Origin: JAVBTR01 sp031556065
Lineage (GTDB): Bacteria > Bacillota > Clostridia > Christensenellales > Aristaeellaceae
DNA: 64,000 bases
Direction: 5' to 3'
Assembly: GCA_031556065.1 (NCBI GenBank)
Contig: JAVBTR010000039.1
Location: 1 to 64,000 of the forward strand
Shown: positions 24,783 through 33,186 of the stretch, in pieces
How positions within the stretch are numbered: the first letter of the stretch is position 1
Layout: each line of letters opens with the position of its first letter
Position numbers and translations under genes: made by a program
The notes under the pieces: model-generated
Told to the model about the DNA's origin: nothing
The model's database searches: none
The model's input: only the letters and a program-made list of their open reading frames with translations

Positions 24783-26491
24783 ACCGCCTCCACCTCCATT
24801 CCCTGGGATAACACAATATCCCGGTAACCTTCGCAGGCTTTAAGCAACTCCTCATGGGTACCCTGGCCGATCAGCTGACCGTGAGAAAGCACCAGAATCA
24901 TGTCTGCGTGCATCACAGAAGAAACCCGCTGGGAACTGATAAACACCGTGGAATGAAGGTTTTCGCGCAGCGCTGCGCGGAGGCGGGCATCGGTAGCGTA
25001 ATCCAACGCAGAAGCGGAATCGTCCAAAATAAGGATATCCTTTTCCCCCACCAGGCCACGGGCCAAGGCCAAACGCTGCCGTTGGCCCCCGGAAAAGTTC
25101 GCCCCTGCAGGTGAAACGGGACTATCGTAGGTCTGGGGCAATTTATCGATGAATTCTTTTGCCTGGGCAATCTCCGCCGCTTTCTCAATCTGTTTTTGGG
25201 TTGCACCCGGCTTTCCTTGGCAAAGGTTCGAACGGATCGTGCCTCTGAAAAGGGAAGGCTTTTGCGGCACCAGGGCCACCTTTTGCAGCAACTGCCCCCG
25301 GCTTAATTCTTTAAGATTCACGCCGCCTATAAGCACCTCGCCACCGCTTGGATCATAAAGTCTGGGGATTAGGTTCAGAAGGCTGGTTTTCCCCGCCCCT
25401 GTACCGCCGATGACCCCGATCATGGCCCCTTGGGGTGCTGTAAAGCTAATGCCGCTTAGTGCCGGCTCCGCGTCGGTTCCGTAAGCAAAGGAAACGTTGC
25501 GGAATTCCACTGTCTTCCCATCTATTGGCTTGCTGCCCTCACCGTAAACCATGGAGGGCTCCATTTCAAAAAGCTGCTCTACCCGTTTGTAGGAAGCAAA
25601 GGCTTTATGGAATAGCACCGCCAGATTGGAAACCACGATCATGGCCAGCATGATCTGGGTGACATAGTTCAAAAAAGCGATCAGCTGGCCCTGGCTAAGC
25701 TGGCCCCCATCCACATGGAAGCCGCCAAAGTAGATGATTAAAAGGCTGGCGATGTTCATAATAAGCAGCGTTGCAGGGGAAAGCAGGGCTGAGGTTTTGC
25801 CCGCGGCCACCGCATCGTGAAGCCAGCCGTCGTTTTCACCGGCAAAGCGGGCTTCCTCTTTTTGATTCATGGCATAGGCCCGCACCACCCGAACCCCTGT
25901 CATATTCTCTTTTAAAATGCGGGAAATGCCATCCAGCCGGGATCGAACCCGCTGGTAAAGGGGGATGGTTCTCACAGAAATAAAATACAAAAACACAATG
26001 AACAGCGGAATAAACACCCACAAAATAACCGCCAGGCTGCTATCCATCCGCATCGCCATGATGATCCCGCCAATACAAAGAAACGGGGCTCGGACCACCA
26101 GCCGGATCAGCATGGCCACGGCCAACTGCAGCTGGTTCACATCCCCCGTGGCCCGGTTCACAATGGCCACAGAGCCAATCGAATCCATATCCTGGGGGGA
26201 TAACCGGCCGATTTTTTCCATAATGCCGTTGCGCAGCTCCGTACCGAACCCCTGGGAGGCAATGGATGCAGAATACTGGCAGAATAGAGCGCAAACAAAG
26301 CCCACCAGGGCGCAAACGCCAATGAGTATGCTCATGTTAACGACATACTGCCGATCCCCCATCGCCACGCCGTTATCAATTAATTTAGCCATGAGCATAG
26401 GGGTCATCAGTTCCAAAACCGCCTCGGCCAACTTGGCCACCGGGCCTAAAATAAGTTGCTTTTTGTAAGGCTTCAAATAACGAAATACCAA
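24779..26491 (-). CDS. ABC exporter half-transporter with degenerate ATPase site
   Basis: 570 aa from a TTG at 26491. Walker A GGTGAGKT and signature FSGGQRQRLALARGL are intact, but Walker B reads ILILDDSASALD, with Asp replacing the catalytic Glu. This is the hallmark of the regulatory half of heterodimeric exporters. The frame extends to an ATG at 26527, but that ATG overlaps the -10 box of the promoter at 26526-26554, so the transcript would start after it. Family members begin near LKPYKKQ, which also fits the later start. Confidence 0.88.
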   Translation of the reverse strand: MVFRYLKPYKKQLILGPVAKLAEAVLELMTPMLMAKLIDNGVAMGDRQYVVNMSILIGVCALVGFVCALFCQYSASIASQGFGTELRNGIMEKIGRLSPQDMDSIGSVAIVNRATGDVNQLQLAVAMLIRLVVRAPFLCIGGIIMAMRMDSSLAVILWVFIPLFIVFLYFISVRTIPLYQRVRSRLDGISRILKENMTGVRVVRAYAMNQKEEARFAGENDGWLHDAVAAGKTSALLSPATLLIMNIASLLIIYFGGFHVDGGQLSQGQLIAFLNYVTQIMLAMIVVSNLAVLFHKAFASYKRVEQLFEMEPSMVYGEGSKPIDGKTVEFRNVSFAYGTDAEPALSGISFTAPQGAMIGVIGGTGAGKTSLLNLIPRLYDPSGGEVLIGGVNLKELSRGQLLQKVALVPQKPSLFRGTIRSNLCQGKPGATQKQIEKAAEIAQAKEFIDKLPQTYDSPVSPAGANFSGGQRQRLALARGLVGEKDILILDDSASALDYATDARLRAALRENLHSTVFISSQRVSSVMHADMILVLSHGQLIGQGTHEELLKACEGYRDIVLSQGMEVEAV

Positions 26492-26525
26492 GAAACTTCT
26501 CGCCTTCTTTCCATTTAACGAAGCC

Positions 26526-26554
26526 ATTATACAAAAAGGCCAGGGCTTTTACAA
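26526..26554 (-). promoter_or_regulatory. promoter of the first ABC exporter pair
   Basis: Minus strand TTGTAA (26549-26554), 17-bp spacer and TATAAT (26526-26531). The -35 box lies in the loop of the terminator of the preceding esterase gene. Confidence 0.65.
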
Positions 26555-26562
26555 GCCCCGGC
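26533..26562 (-). terminator. terminator after the carboxylesterase gene
   Basis: On the minus strand GCCGGGGCTT pairs with AAGCCCTGGC (one mismatch), followed by TTTTT at 26537-26533. It ends 12 bp past the esterase stop. Confidence 0.75.
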
Positions 26563-26574
26563 GGATGTATTCGC

Positions 26575-28152
26575 TTAGTGCTGCACGTTTTGTTTCATCA
26601 TGGCCATCAGGTTGAATTTAGGCAGAACCCTTTCCATCAGCGCCATCAGTTCATCGTCGAAATTGTTGCCTACCCGGCACTGCCTATCAAAAATCTGGGT
26701 AGGCTCCTCCTCCTTGGTCACCGGCTTCCAATCGGGGAGAGCGTCCCCGGCAGGGCTGCCAGTTTTAGCGAAGCGGATCAGCGCATCGAACATGGTCTTT
26801 TCCAGTTCATCGCTGACTCCAGGGATGTTGGCACTTTGAACCCTGTCGGTGTTTCTGAAGAAGAAGGGGATATCCGAACAGTGCCAGGCGGATTTGCCAT
26901 GGTGGATATCGAAGTTCAGCGTAAACTCATAAAGATATGTGCCTGCGCCGCCCTCCGCATGCATTTTCGCCAATTCCTTGGAGGGCTTTCTAAACACCCG
27001 ATCCAGGGTGGTTACATCTGTGGGATGTTTATCCGGGAAGGCTTTTTTAAACAGCTCAATGGCTTCCTTTGCATGCTTTTTATAATCCTTTTCCACAACC
27101 GCCAAGGTTTCCGCTTCGGTTAAAGAAGCCTTATCAAAGGTGGCCGGAGCGAAGGCGAATTCCGACATCACTGTTCCCACTACCATGGGGATGGTTTTGG
27201 CGTGATCGGTCATCTTCCCTGTTACCAGAGGTTCCCCCAGATAATATTCGTTAGCGCTGGGTGCCATGGCGACATTCCCGCCAGTAATGGCAATAGGCAT
27301 AAACACCTTATTATAGGCCGCTGCCAGATCGTGGTACGAGGCCGTTTCCAATACCTTTACATCGCCCTTTCCTAAAGAAAAGCGACTTTTCCCTGCCAGC
27401 TCCTTGGCCATGGCGTTGGCCAAGCGTGCGCAATCGCCCTTGGGGACAGGCATAAGGCTCCCATCGGATACGCCGCTCATAACAAACGCCTTATGGAACA
27501 GCCCGTCTGCTGCGGGAATCTGCATCAGCCCTGTTACCTTCATACCGCCACCGGATTGGCCCCAGATCATCACATTGTCCGGGTCCCCACCAAATTGCGC
27601 AATATTATCCCGCACCCACTCAAGAGAGGCCACCAGATCGGCTAAACACAAGGAGCCGGAATACTTGTATTCTTCCCCATAGGAAGACAAATCCAATAAC
27701 CCCAGCAGGTTTAGCCGGTGGTTCACGGTAACCACCACCACATCCCCATGAGTGCACATGTTAGCGCCATCGTAGGCTTCCTGTTCTATAGCGGAGCCCA
27801 TGGTATAACCGCCTCCATGGAACCATACAATCACAGGCTTTTTCGCGGTGCTATCCAGGGAATTGGTCCACAGGTTCAGGTTCAGGCAATCCTCGTCCGA
27901 AGGCCAATAGCGGTGTGGCACCATCAATTCTCCTGTGGGTTTATCCGGGTTAACCAGAGGGCACACTGGGCCGTAGGAGCAGGCATCCTTTACCCCTTCC
28001 CAGGGAGCCGCTGCCTCGGGCATGCGAAACCGCTTGGCCTTGGCGTAGGGAATGCCTTTAAAAATGTAAACCCCGTCGAAAAAGTAACCCTGCAGTTTAC
28101 CCTGTTTGGTTTGAACAGGGGCTACATCGTCCATTTTAAATACCTTTGCCAT
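26575..28152 (-). CDS. type B carboxylesterase
   Basis: 525 aa, alpha/beta hydrolase of the carboxylesterase/cholinesterase family. The opening FKGIPYAKAKRFR, oxyanion segment WFHGGGY and nucleophile elbow GQSGGG (Ser) are clear; an acidic residue in MSEFAF and a His in AWHCSD are plausible triad partners. No signal peptide, so it acts in the cytoplasm. The ATG at 28152 is preceded by AAGGAG. It is last in an operon with a GPH sugar symporter and a PAP2 phosphatase. Removal of ester groups from imported sugars is an inference. Confidence 0.87.
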   Translation of the reverse strand: MAKVFKMDDVAPVQTKQGKLQGYFFDGVYIFKGIPYAKAKRFRMPEAAAPWEGVKDACSYGPVCPLVNPDKPTGELMVPHRYWPSDEDCLNLNLWTNSLDSTAKKPVIVWFHGGGYTMGSAIEQEAYDGANMCTHGDVVVVTVNHRLNLLGLLDLSSYGEEYKYSGSLCLADLVASLEWVRDNIAQFGGDPDNVMIWGQSGGGMKVTGLMQIPAADGLFHKAFVMSGVSDGSLMPVPKGDCARLANAMAKELAGKSRFSLGKGDVKVLETASYHDLAAAYNKVFMPIAITGGNVAMAPSANEYYLGEPLVTGKMTDHAKTIPMVVGTVMSEFAFAPATFDKASLTEAETLAVVEKDYKKHAKEAIELFKKAFPDKHPTDVTTLDRVFRKPSKELAKMHAEGGAGTYLYEFTLNFDIHHGKSAWHCSDIPFFFRNTDRVQSANIPGVSDELEKTMFDALIRFAKTGSPAGDALPDWKPVTKEEEPTQIFDRQCRVGNNFDDELMALMERVLPKFNLMAMMKQNVQH

Positions 28153-28157
28153 TATCA

Positions 28158-29534
28158 TTACTCCTTTACCTTCCCAGCTTTCAAGTCCGCCATCACCTTG
28201 GGGTAGATTTTATCCAGCTTGTAGCAGCCGTAAATCACAGGCATAATAGCCAGGAACGGCAGCGCCGCATACAGATACAGGTTCTTAATCACGTTCACAG
28301 CTGCATCCGGCTGCACCGCCATGTTGCCATCATACCCCGCCGCGCCCAGAATACCCATGGCTACAGCCCCGGCGATACCGCCGCCAATCTTTGCGCCAAA
28401 GGTGGTAGTGGAATAGAGCATGCCCTCTACACGGGTACCGGTCTTCCATTGGCCGTACTCAATGGTATCGGCAATCATAGCGAACATGGTGCCCATGGCT
28501 GTGGCGCTGCCAATGCCTTTAATGACCGCGCATAACATAAGCCAGCTGAAGTTAAAGGGGTTGACCAATACCAGCACCGCGCCTACAAAGCTGATGATCG
28601 CGCCTACAAAGGCCACATTGCGCTTGCCGACTTTTTTAATAATCCCCGTCATCAGCGGCATGACGATCAGCGCTACCAAAATGCCTACTGCGGAAAGATA
28701 ACCAATATACGTTTCATCCCCTAAAAGATACTTGGCGTAATAGGTGCCTACCGTCATAGAAAGGGAAAGGCCCAGCACCATCACCACCCAGGTAGCCACA
28801 AGTAAAAGCCATTGGTCGTTCTTCATGCAAAGCTTAAAGCTTTTACCAAAGGAAATCTTTTCAACCGGCACATCCACCCGCTCCTTGGTGGTTTTAAAGC
28901 ACAGTAAAAACAACACTGCTGCCAGAACGCCATAAACGCAGGACACAATCACCCATGCTTGCTGGCTGCTGGTGCCCGCTTCGCCGCCTACGGCTTTCAC
29001 AATAGGCAGTGTCAGCGCGTTAATGGCCAAAGAGCCTACCTGGGCCATGAACATACGAAATACGTTGATAATCATCCGTTGGTTCTGATCCCGGCTCATC
29101 CGCGCTGTCAGCGCCCCATAGGGAATGTTGATGGCTGTGTAAAGCACAGTGGTTACTAAATTGTAGGTAATGGCAATGTAAACATACTTGCCAAAATCTC
29201 CAAAATTGGGCACTGTAAAAACCAATACCGCCGCAATAGCGATAGGCACCGCCAGCCACAGCATCCAGGGCCGGGCCTTGCCGTGCTTGGATTTGGTCTT
29301 ATCCATGACATAGCCCATAATAATGTCGCTGATCCCGTCAAACAAGCGGGATGCCATCATAATCATACCAATAATTGCAGGATTTAAACCAAGCGCATCG
29401 GTGTAAAAAAAGGTGACATAAGTGGAAGTTAATACCAGAATCAAGTTACTGGCCAGGTCCCCGCCGCCGTAAAAGAATTTTTCCCAAAAGCCAATCTTTT
29501 CCACCGTGGGTTCACTGTTTCTAAACGTTGTCAT
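28158..29534 (-). CDS. GPH-family glycoside/pentoside/hexuronide:cation symporter
   Basis: 458 aa with about twelve transmembrane helices. The MelB/GusB-type signatures are FYTDALGLNPAIIG and SRLFDGISDIIMGYVMD, followed by KSKHGKARPW. AAAGGAGG lies upstream. Such carriers import sugars or glucuronides with Na+ or H+. With the nearby kduI and kduD genes, an uronide or pectin disaccharide is a reasonable substrate, but that is inferred from position. Confidence 0.92.
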   Translation of the reverse strand: MTTFRNSEPTVEKIGFWEKFFYGGGDLASNLILVLTSTYVTFFYTDALGLNPAIIGMIMMASRLFDGISDIIMGYVMDKTKSKHGKARPWMLWLAVPIAIAAVLVFTVPNFGDFGKYVYIAITYNLVTTVLYTAINIPYGALTARMSRDQNQRMIINVFRMFMAQVGSLAINALTLPIVKAVGGEAGTSSQQAWVIVSCVYGVLAAVLFLLCFKTTKERVDVPVEKISFGKSFKLCMKNDQWLLLVATWVVMVLGLSLSMTVGTYYAKYLLGDETYIGYLSAVGILVALIVMPLMTGIIKKVGKRNVAFVGAIISFVGAVLVLVNPFNFSWLMLCAVIKGIGSATAMGTMFAMIADTIEYGQWKTGTRVEGMLYSTTTFGAKIGGGIAGAVAMGILGAAGYDGNMAVQPDAAVNVIKNLYLYAALPFLAIMPVIYGCYKLDKIYPKVMADLKAGKVKE

Positions 29535-29549
29535 AAAAATCCTCCTTTA

Positions 29550-30401
29550 TTATATCGCGGCCGCGTTTTCCCGCAGCCGTGTACGACCAATAAACCTGCG
29601 GCTTAAAAGCGTAAAGCTCAAAACTGTAATACCCGCGCCAAAGAGCACATCCGAAGCAAAGTGAGCCCCCATAACCACCCGGCTTACCATTACCAATACA
29701 AGCCATGCAACAGCAAACATATTCAGTGCTGCCTTAGCGCCCTTGCCTTGCAGACCTTTCACAAACGTGGGCAGAAGGGTAATCCACAATATGCAGGCCG
29801 AGTTGGCCGAATGGCCCGATGGAAAGGACATGTATTCGTTGTTCTTGGCAAAGGGCTGGGGAATAACCCAAAAAGCGAATTGCCCCTCACCCTGGGCTAA
29901 AAGGCGCATTCGGGGTCGACCCCAAATCATCTTTAAAATATTCACTCCAAACAAAGCGATAAGCACCATAAAAAGGCCTACCAGGGCCGCGTTTCGCAGC
30001 GCTTCCTTGTTGCCTTTTCCTATTTTAGCCGCCGCAAGCATAAACGCCACTGCCACTAAAATCCCCGCGGCATATAAAATTTCCCCTTTTGCCGCGATAT
30101 ACTGGCCAGGCAAGGAGCCCGCGCCCAAGCCAAATAAAACGCACAATGCGCCAAACCCAATAAAGCCAATAACATCCAACGCCTTGTTTTTCCTGTTGCG
30201 TGTGGCCCAAAGCCCCGCACAGCCGAAGCTGGCCACCAGCATACAGGGCACCTCGCCAAAGGCTTCAAAAAAGTGGCCAAACCCGCTTACCGGGTTGAAA
30301 ATAGCCTGTGAAATGGGCCAATCCAGCCATATCAAGACCACCATCAATACTGCAAAACCACCGATAAACCAAAAACCGCGCCCCTTTTTCGCTGTCACCA
30401 C
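29550..30401 (-). CDS. PAP2-family membrane phosphatase
   Basis: 283 aa, about seven hydrophobic segments. The three phosphatase motifs are present: KMIWGRPRMR (KxxxxxxRP-like), PSGHSANS and SRVVMGAHFASD. Members dephosphorylate phosphatidic acid or undecaprenyl pyrophosphate at the outer membrane face. First gene of the operon with the GPH symporter and esterase (15-bp gap). Start is at 30401, after GGGAGGG. Confidence 0.9.
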   Translation of the reverse strand: MVTAKKGRGFWFIGGFAVLMVVLIWLDWPISQAIFNPVSGFGHFFEAFGEVPCMLVASFGCAGLWATRNRKNKALDVIGFIGFGALCVLFGLGAGSLPGQYIAAKGEILYAAGILVAVAFMLAAAKIGKGNKEALRNAALVGLFMVLIALFGVNILKMIWGRPRMRLLAQGEGQFAFWVIPQPFAKNNEYMSFPSGHSANSACILWITLLPTFVKGLQGKGAKAALNMFAVAWLVLVMVSRVVMGAHFASDVLFGAGITVLSFTLLSRRFIGRTRLRENAAAI

Positions 30402-30426
30402 AATTCCCTCCCGAACCTTATTCAGT

Positions 30427-30446
30427 TATGATTTAAATCAATCATA
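30427..30446. promoter_or_regulatory. candidate operator between PAP2 and AraC-type genes
   Basis: Perfect inverted repeat TATGATT-TAAATC-AATCATA, which contains the 12-bp palindrome TGATTTAAATCA. A second looser dyad (CATG-tgatat-CATG) follows at 30461-30474. A site for the divergent AraC-type regulator is plausible. Confidence 0.4.
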
Positions 30447-30524
30447 GACAAAAAAACCGCCATGTGATATCATGGTTTTAATAAATCTAGCGCAAATTTA
30501 ATGCAAATTGAATCGGGTGATTTG

Positions 30525-31298
30525 ATGGCCGAAACAGACCTTCGCCTTCGCAACCTTCTAAACATCCTGGATGCCCAGGGCAAGGATGAGGACATCCTCT
30601 TCCAAATGCGTGAGCTGAACCAGCAGCACGCGCCTTTTGATATTGAAAAAGCCATCTGGCTTGCCATCTATAACGGCCAGCCGGAAGCCCTCTTATCACT
30701 GCTCCACCAGGCAAGCCGCAGCCCGGACGCCCATACCTACGGCATGGGCCTGTTAAGCAAGAACCCCCTGCGTCACTGCCAATACATGGCCGTGACCTCC
30801 GCCGCTGTTTCTTGCCGCACTGCCATGGCCGCAGGCGTTCCGGAATCCCAGGCCTATGCTTTAAGCGATAGCTTTATTCAAAAAATCGATTGCATGGACG
30901 ATCCTGAAAAGGTTGTCCAGGAAGCCTTTCAAATTCAAATTCAATTCGCCCGCCTGGTGGCCAAGCACAAGCAAAAAGCCGCTTATTCAAAACCCATCCG
31001 CACGGTGATCGATTATATCTCCCACCATCTCCATGAATCCCTGGCCATTGAAACCCTGGCTGCCAAAACCCCTTATTCCCCCAAATACCTGGCCATTCTA
31101 TTTAAAAAAGAAACCGGCCAAACCTTGACTGATTTCATTCTTGTTTCCCGTATCCAAGAGGCCAAACGCCTCCTAAAGCAAAACCACACCTGCAAGGAGG
31201 TGGCTTATCTCCTGGGCTTTTGCAGCCAGAGCCACTTCATTCAGCGGTTTGAAAAGATAACAGGCGTAACGCCTAAGGAATATGTAAAAGGGAACTAA
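30525..31298 (+). CDS. AraC-family transcriptional regulator
   Basis: 257 aa. The C-terminal 100 residues hold the two helix-turn-helix motifs (LAAKTPYSPKYLAILFKKET and CKEVAYLLGFCSQSHFIQRF) and end VTPKEYVK. The N-terminal 155 residues are helical and lack a cupin pattern, unlike AraC itself. The ATG at 30525 is preferred over 30501, which has no ribosome binding site. It is divergent from the PAP2/GPH/esterase operon and convergent with kduI-kduD, so both are candidate targets. Confidence 0.87.
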   Translation: MAETDLRLRNLLNILDAQGKDEDILFQMRELNQQHAPFDIEKAIWLAIYNGQPEALLSLLHQASRSPDAHTYGMGLLSKNPLRHCQYMAVTSAAVSCRTAMAAGVPESQAYALSDSFIQKIDCMDDPEKVVQEAFQIQIQFARLVAKHKQKAAYSKPIRTVIDYISHHLHESLAIETLAAKTPYSPKYLAILFKKETGQTLTDFILVSRIQEAKRLLKQNHTCKEVAYLLGFCSQSHFIQRFEKITGVTPKEYVKGN

Positions 31299-31303
31299 AA
31301 AAT

Positions 31304-31369
31304 GCGAGAGGGATATTTCTTTTCGAAAAAAAGAAATATCCCTCTCGCGCACTCCCTAAAGAAAACCTA
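31304..31369. repeat. hairpin repeat family 1, copy B
   Basis: A 16-bp perfect stem GCGAGAGGGATATTTC (31304-31319 / 31333-31348), extended by TTTT/AAAA around the CG loop, then flank GCACTCCCTAAAGAAAACCT. It lies between convergent genes and probably acts as a terminator. Confidence 0.72.
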
Positions 31370-31380
31370 ATAACCCGAGC

Positions 31381-31427
31381 TGCCAAGGCGGCTGCAAGCC
31401 TAAGCCTGCAGATGCGCTCTTTTCGTC
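31381..31427. repeat. intergenic repeat family 2, partial copy
   Basis: Shares CAAGGCGG, AAGCC(C/T)GCAGATG and TTTCG blocks, in the same order and spacing, with the right arm of the 21488-21598 repeat. It also lies directly after the stop of a minus-strand gene (kduD). Confidence 0.55.
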
Positions 31428-31434
31428 AGCCGAC

Positions 31435-32217
31435 TTAGGGCTGCTTGCCGATATAAGCCAGAATACCACCATCCACGTATAAGATGTGGCCATTAACAAA
31501 GTCGGAAGCGGAGGAGGACAGAAACACTGCCGGGCCTACCAGGTCTTCCGTCTTACCCCAGCGTGCGGCAGGGGTTTTGCCAATAATGAAGGAATTGAAA
31601 GGATGGCCCGGTTCGCGCAGGGGCGCTGTCTGGGGGGTTTCGATATAACCAGGGCCTAAGCCATTGCACTGAATATTGAATTCGCCGTATTCGGAAGCGA
31701 TGTTCCTGGTAAGCATCTTCAGGCCACCCTTGGCAGCTGCGTAAGCGGAAACGGTTTCACGGCCCAGTTCGCTCATCATGGAGCAAATGTTGATAATCTT
31801 TCCGCCGCCCTTTTTAATCATGGAGGGAATCACAGCTTTGGCACAGATGAAGGGGGCGTTCAGATCCACATCGATCACCTGGCGGAAATCCTTGGCGCTC
31901 ATTTCCACCATGGGAATGCGCTTAATGATGCCCGCGTTGTTCACCAAAATATCGATTACGCCAACTTCGGATTCGATCTGGGCCACCATGGCCAATACCG
32001 CGTCTTCGTTGGTTACGTCGCACACATAGCCCTTGGCATCGATGCCGGCAGCCTTATAGTTTTCAAGGCCCTTGTTTAAGAATTCTTCGTTGATATCGTT
32101 AAAAACGATTTTCGCGCCAGAAGCTGCCAGGCCGGAAGCAATGGCAAAGCCAATGCCGTAGGAAGCACCAGTAACCAACGCTACTTTGCCTTCAAGGCTA
32201 AACATATTCATGCTCAT
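31435..32217 (-). CDS. kduD: 2-deoxy-D-gluconate/2-keto-3-deoxygluconate dehydrogenase, SDR family
   Basis: 260 aa short-chain dehydrogenase: cofactor loop TGASYGIG, NNAG, catalytic Ser in CSMMSE and YAAAK. It lies 13 bp after kduI, the usual partner, so the reduction of 3-deoxy-D-glycero-2,5-hexodiulosonate to 2-keto-3-deoxygluconate is the expected reaction. A gluconate 5-dehydrogenase activity is the main alternative. AAGGAGC lies upstream of the ATG. Confidence 0.87.
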   Translation of the reverse strand: MSMNMFSLEGKVALVTGASYGIGFAIASGLAASGAKIVFNDINEEFLNKGLENYKAAGIDAKGYVCDVTNEDAVLAMVAQIESEVGVIDILVNNAGIIKRIPMVEMSAKDFRQVIDVDLNAPFICAKAVIPSMIKKGGGKIINICSMMSELGRETVSAYAAAKGGLKMLTRNIASEYGEFNIQCNGLGPGYIETPQTAPLREPGHPFNSFIIGKTPAARWGKTEDLVGPAVFLSSSASDFVNGHILYVDGGILAYIGKQP

Positions 32218-32230
32218 TTTCTTTCGCTCC

Positions 32231-33073
32231 TTATTTCAAATCGGTGGTATTGATAACGTCCATATCATCAAAGGCCTGGTTTTCGCCGCCCATAGCCCAA
32301 ATGAAGGTGTAATTGCTTGTGCCAGCGCCGGAATGGATAGACCAGGAGGGGCTGATAACCGCCTGTTCGTTCTGCATAACGATATGACGGGTTTCGTCGC
32401 CTTCGCCCATCATGTGGAACACCACATTTCCCTGAGGCACATCGAAGTAGCAATATACCTCCATGCGGCGCTCATGGGTATGGGAGGGCATGGTGTTCCA
32501 AACAGAACCAGGCTCCAGCACTGTCATTCCCATGGAAAGCTGGCAGGTGGGCAGCACATCCGGGTGAATGAACTGGTTGATCACACGTTTATTGCTGGTT
32601 TCCAGCGCGCCCAAGGGCTTTTTCGCTGCGTCCTGAATCTTGATCAGCTTATTTTCATAGGCGCAATGGGCAGGGGCAGATACCATGTAGAATTTTGCGG
32701 GGTTATTTGCATCAGCGGAGGTGAAATGCACTTCCTTGTTGCCTCTGGTCAGGTACAGGCAATCCTTATGGTCCAGTTCATAGGTAACGCCATCTGCAAC
32801 CACCGTGCCCTTGCCGCCCAGGTTGAACATGCCAATTTCCCGGCGCTCCAGAAAATACTTCGTACCAAAGTTCTTCCAAATATCAATGCCCTTATCGATG
32901 CTCAGTTTTTCGGTGGTGGGCATCACTCCCATGGTAACCATACGGTCCACATGGCTGTATACCGCCGTCACATCCGAAGGCACAAACAGCTTCTCAATCA
33001 GAAACTCCTTGCGGGTCTCCTCGGTGGTGTATCGCTTGAAATCTTTCTGGTTGCAGGAATAACGAATATCCAT
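32231..33073 (-). CDS. kduI: 5-dehydro-4-deoxy-D-glucuronate isomerase
   Basis: 280 aa, the usual family length. The opening MDIRYSCNQKDFKRYTTEE and the metal motif SHTHERRME (two His and a Glu), with a further His in SWSIHSG, identify the cupin-fold zinc isomerase. It converts 4-deoxy-L-threo-5-hexosulose uronate, the product of unsaturated uronides released by pectate lyases or unsaturated glucuronyl hydrolases. The ATG at 33073 has AGGAGG 8 bases upstream. First in operon with kduD. Confidence 0.95.
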   Translation of the reverse strand: MDIRYSCNQKDFKRYTTEETRKEFLIEKLFVPSDVTAVYSHVDRMVTMGVMPTTEKLSIDKGIDIWKNFGTKYFLERREIGMFNLGGKGTVVADGVTYELDHKDCLYLTRGNKEVHFTSADANNPAKFYMVSAPAHCAYENKLIKIQDAAKKPLGALETSNKRVINQFIHPDVLPTCQLSMGMTVLEPGSVWNTMPSHTHERRMEVYCYFDVPQGNVVFHMMGEGDETRHIVMQNEQAVISPSWSIHSGAGTSNYTFIWAMGGENQAFDDMDVINTTDLK

Positions 33074-33149
33074 TGATGGTTCCTCCTTCGCATTCATAAA
33101 AAAGCTTGCATAGTTTGCCTATTCGCCTTTTACCGGCCTTTTCCTTCCC

Positions 33150-33183
33150 GTTAAATGTTACAAACGGTTGTGTCCATTTTAAC
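33150..33183. promoter_or_regulatory. candidate operator upstream of kduI
   Basis: Imperfect dyad GTTAAATGTTACAAA ... TTGTGTCCATTTTAAC (one gap), in the gap between yitT and kduI. It may bind the AraC-type or another uronate regulator. No clear -10/-35 was found with it. Confidence 0.35.
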
Positions 33184-33186
33184 AAC

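Noticed and set aside
32186..33076. 296-residue open frame antisense to kduI
   Set aside because: Covers the KduI gene completely; the KduI frame has clear metal motifs while this one has none.
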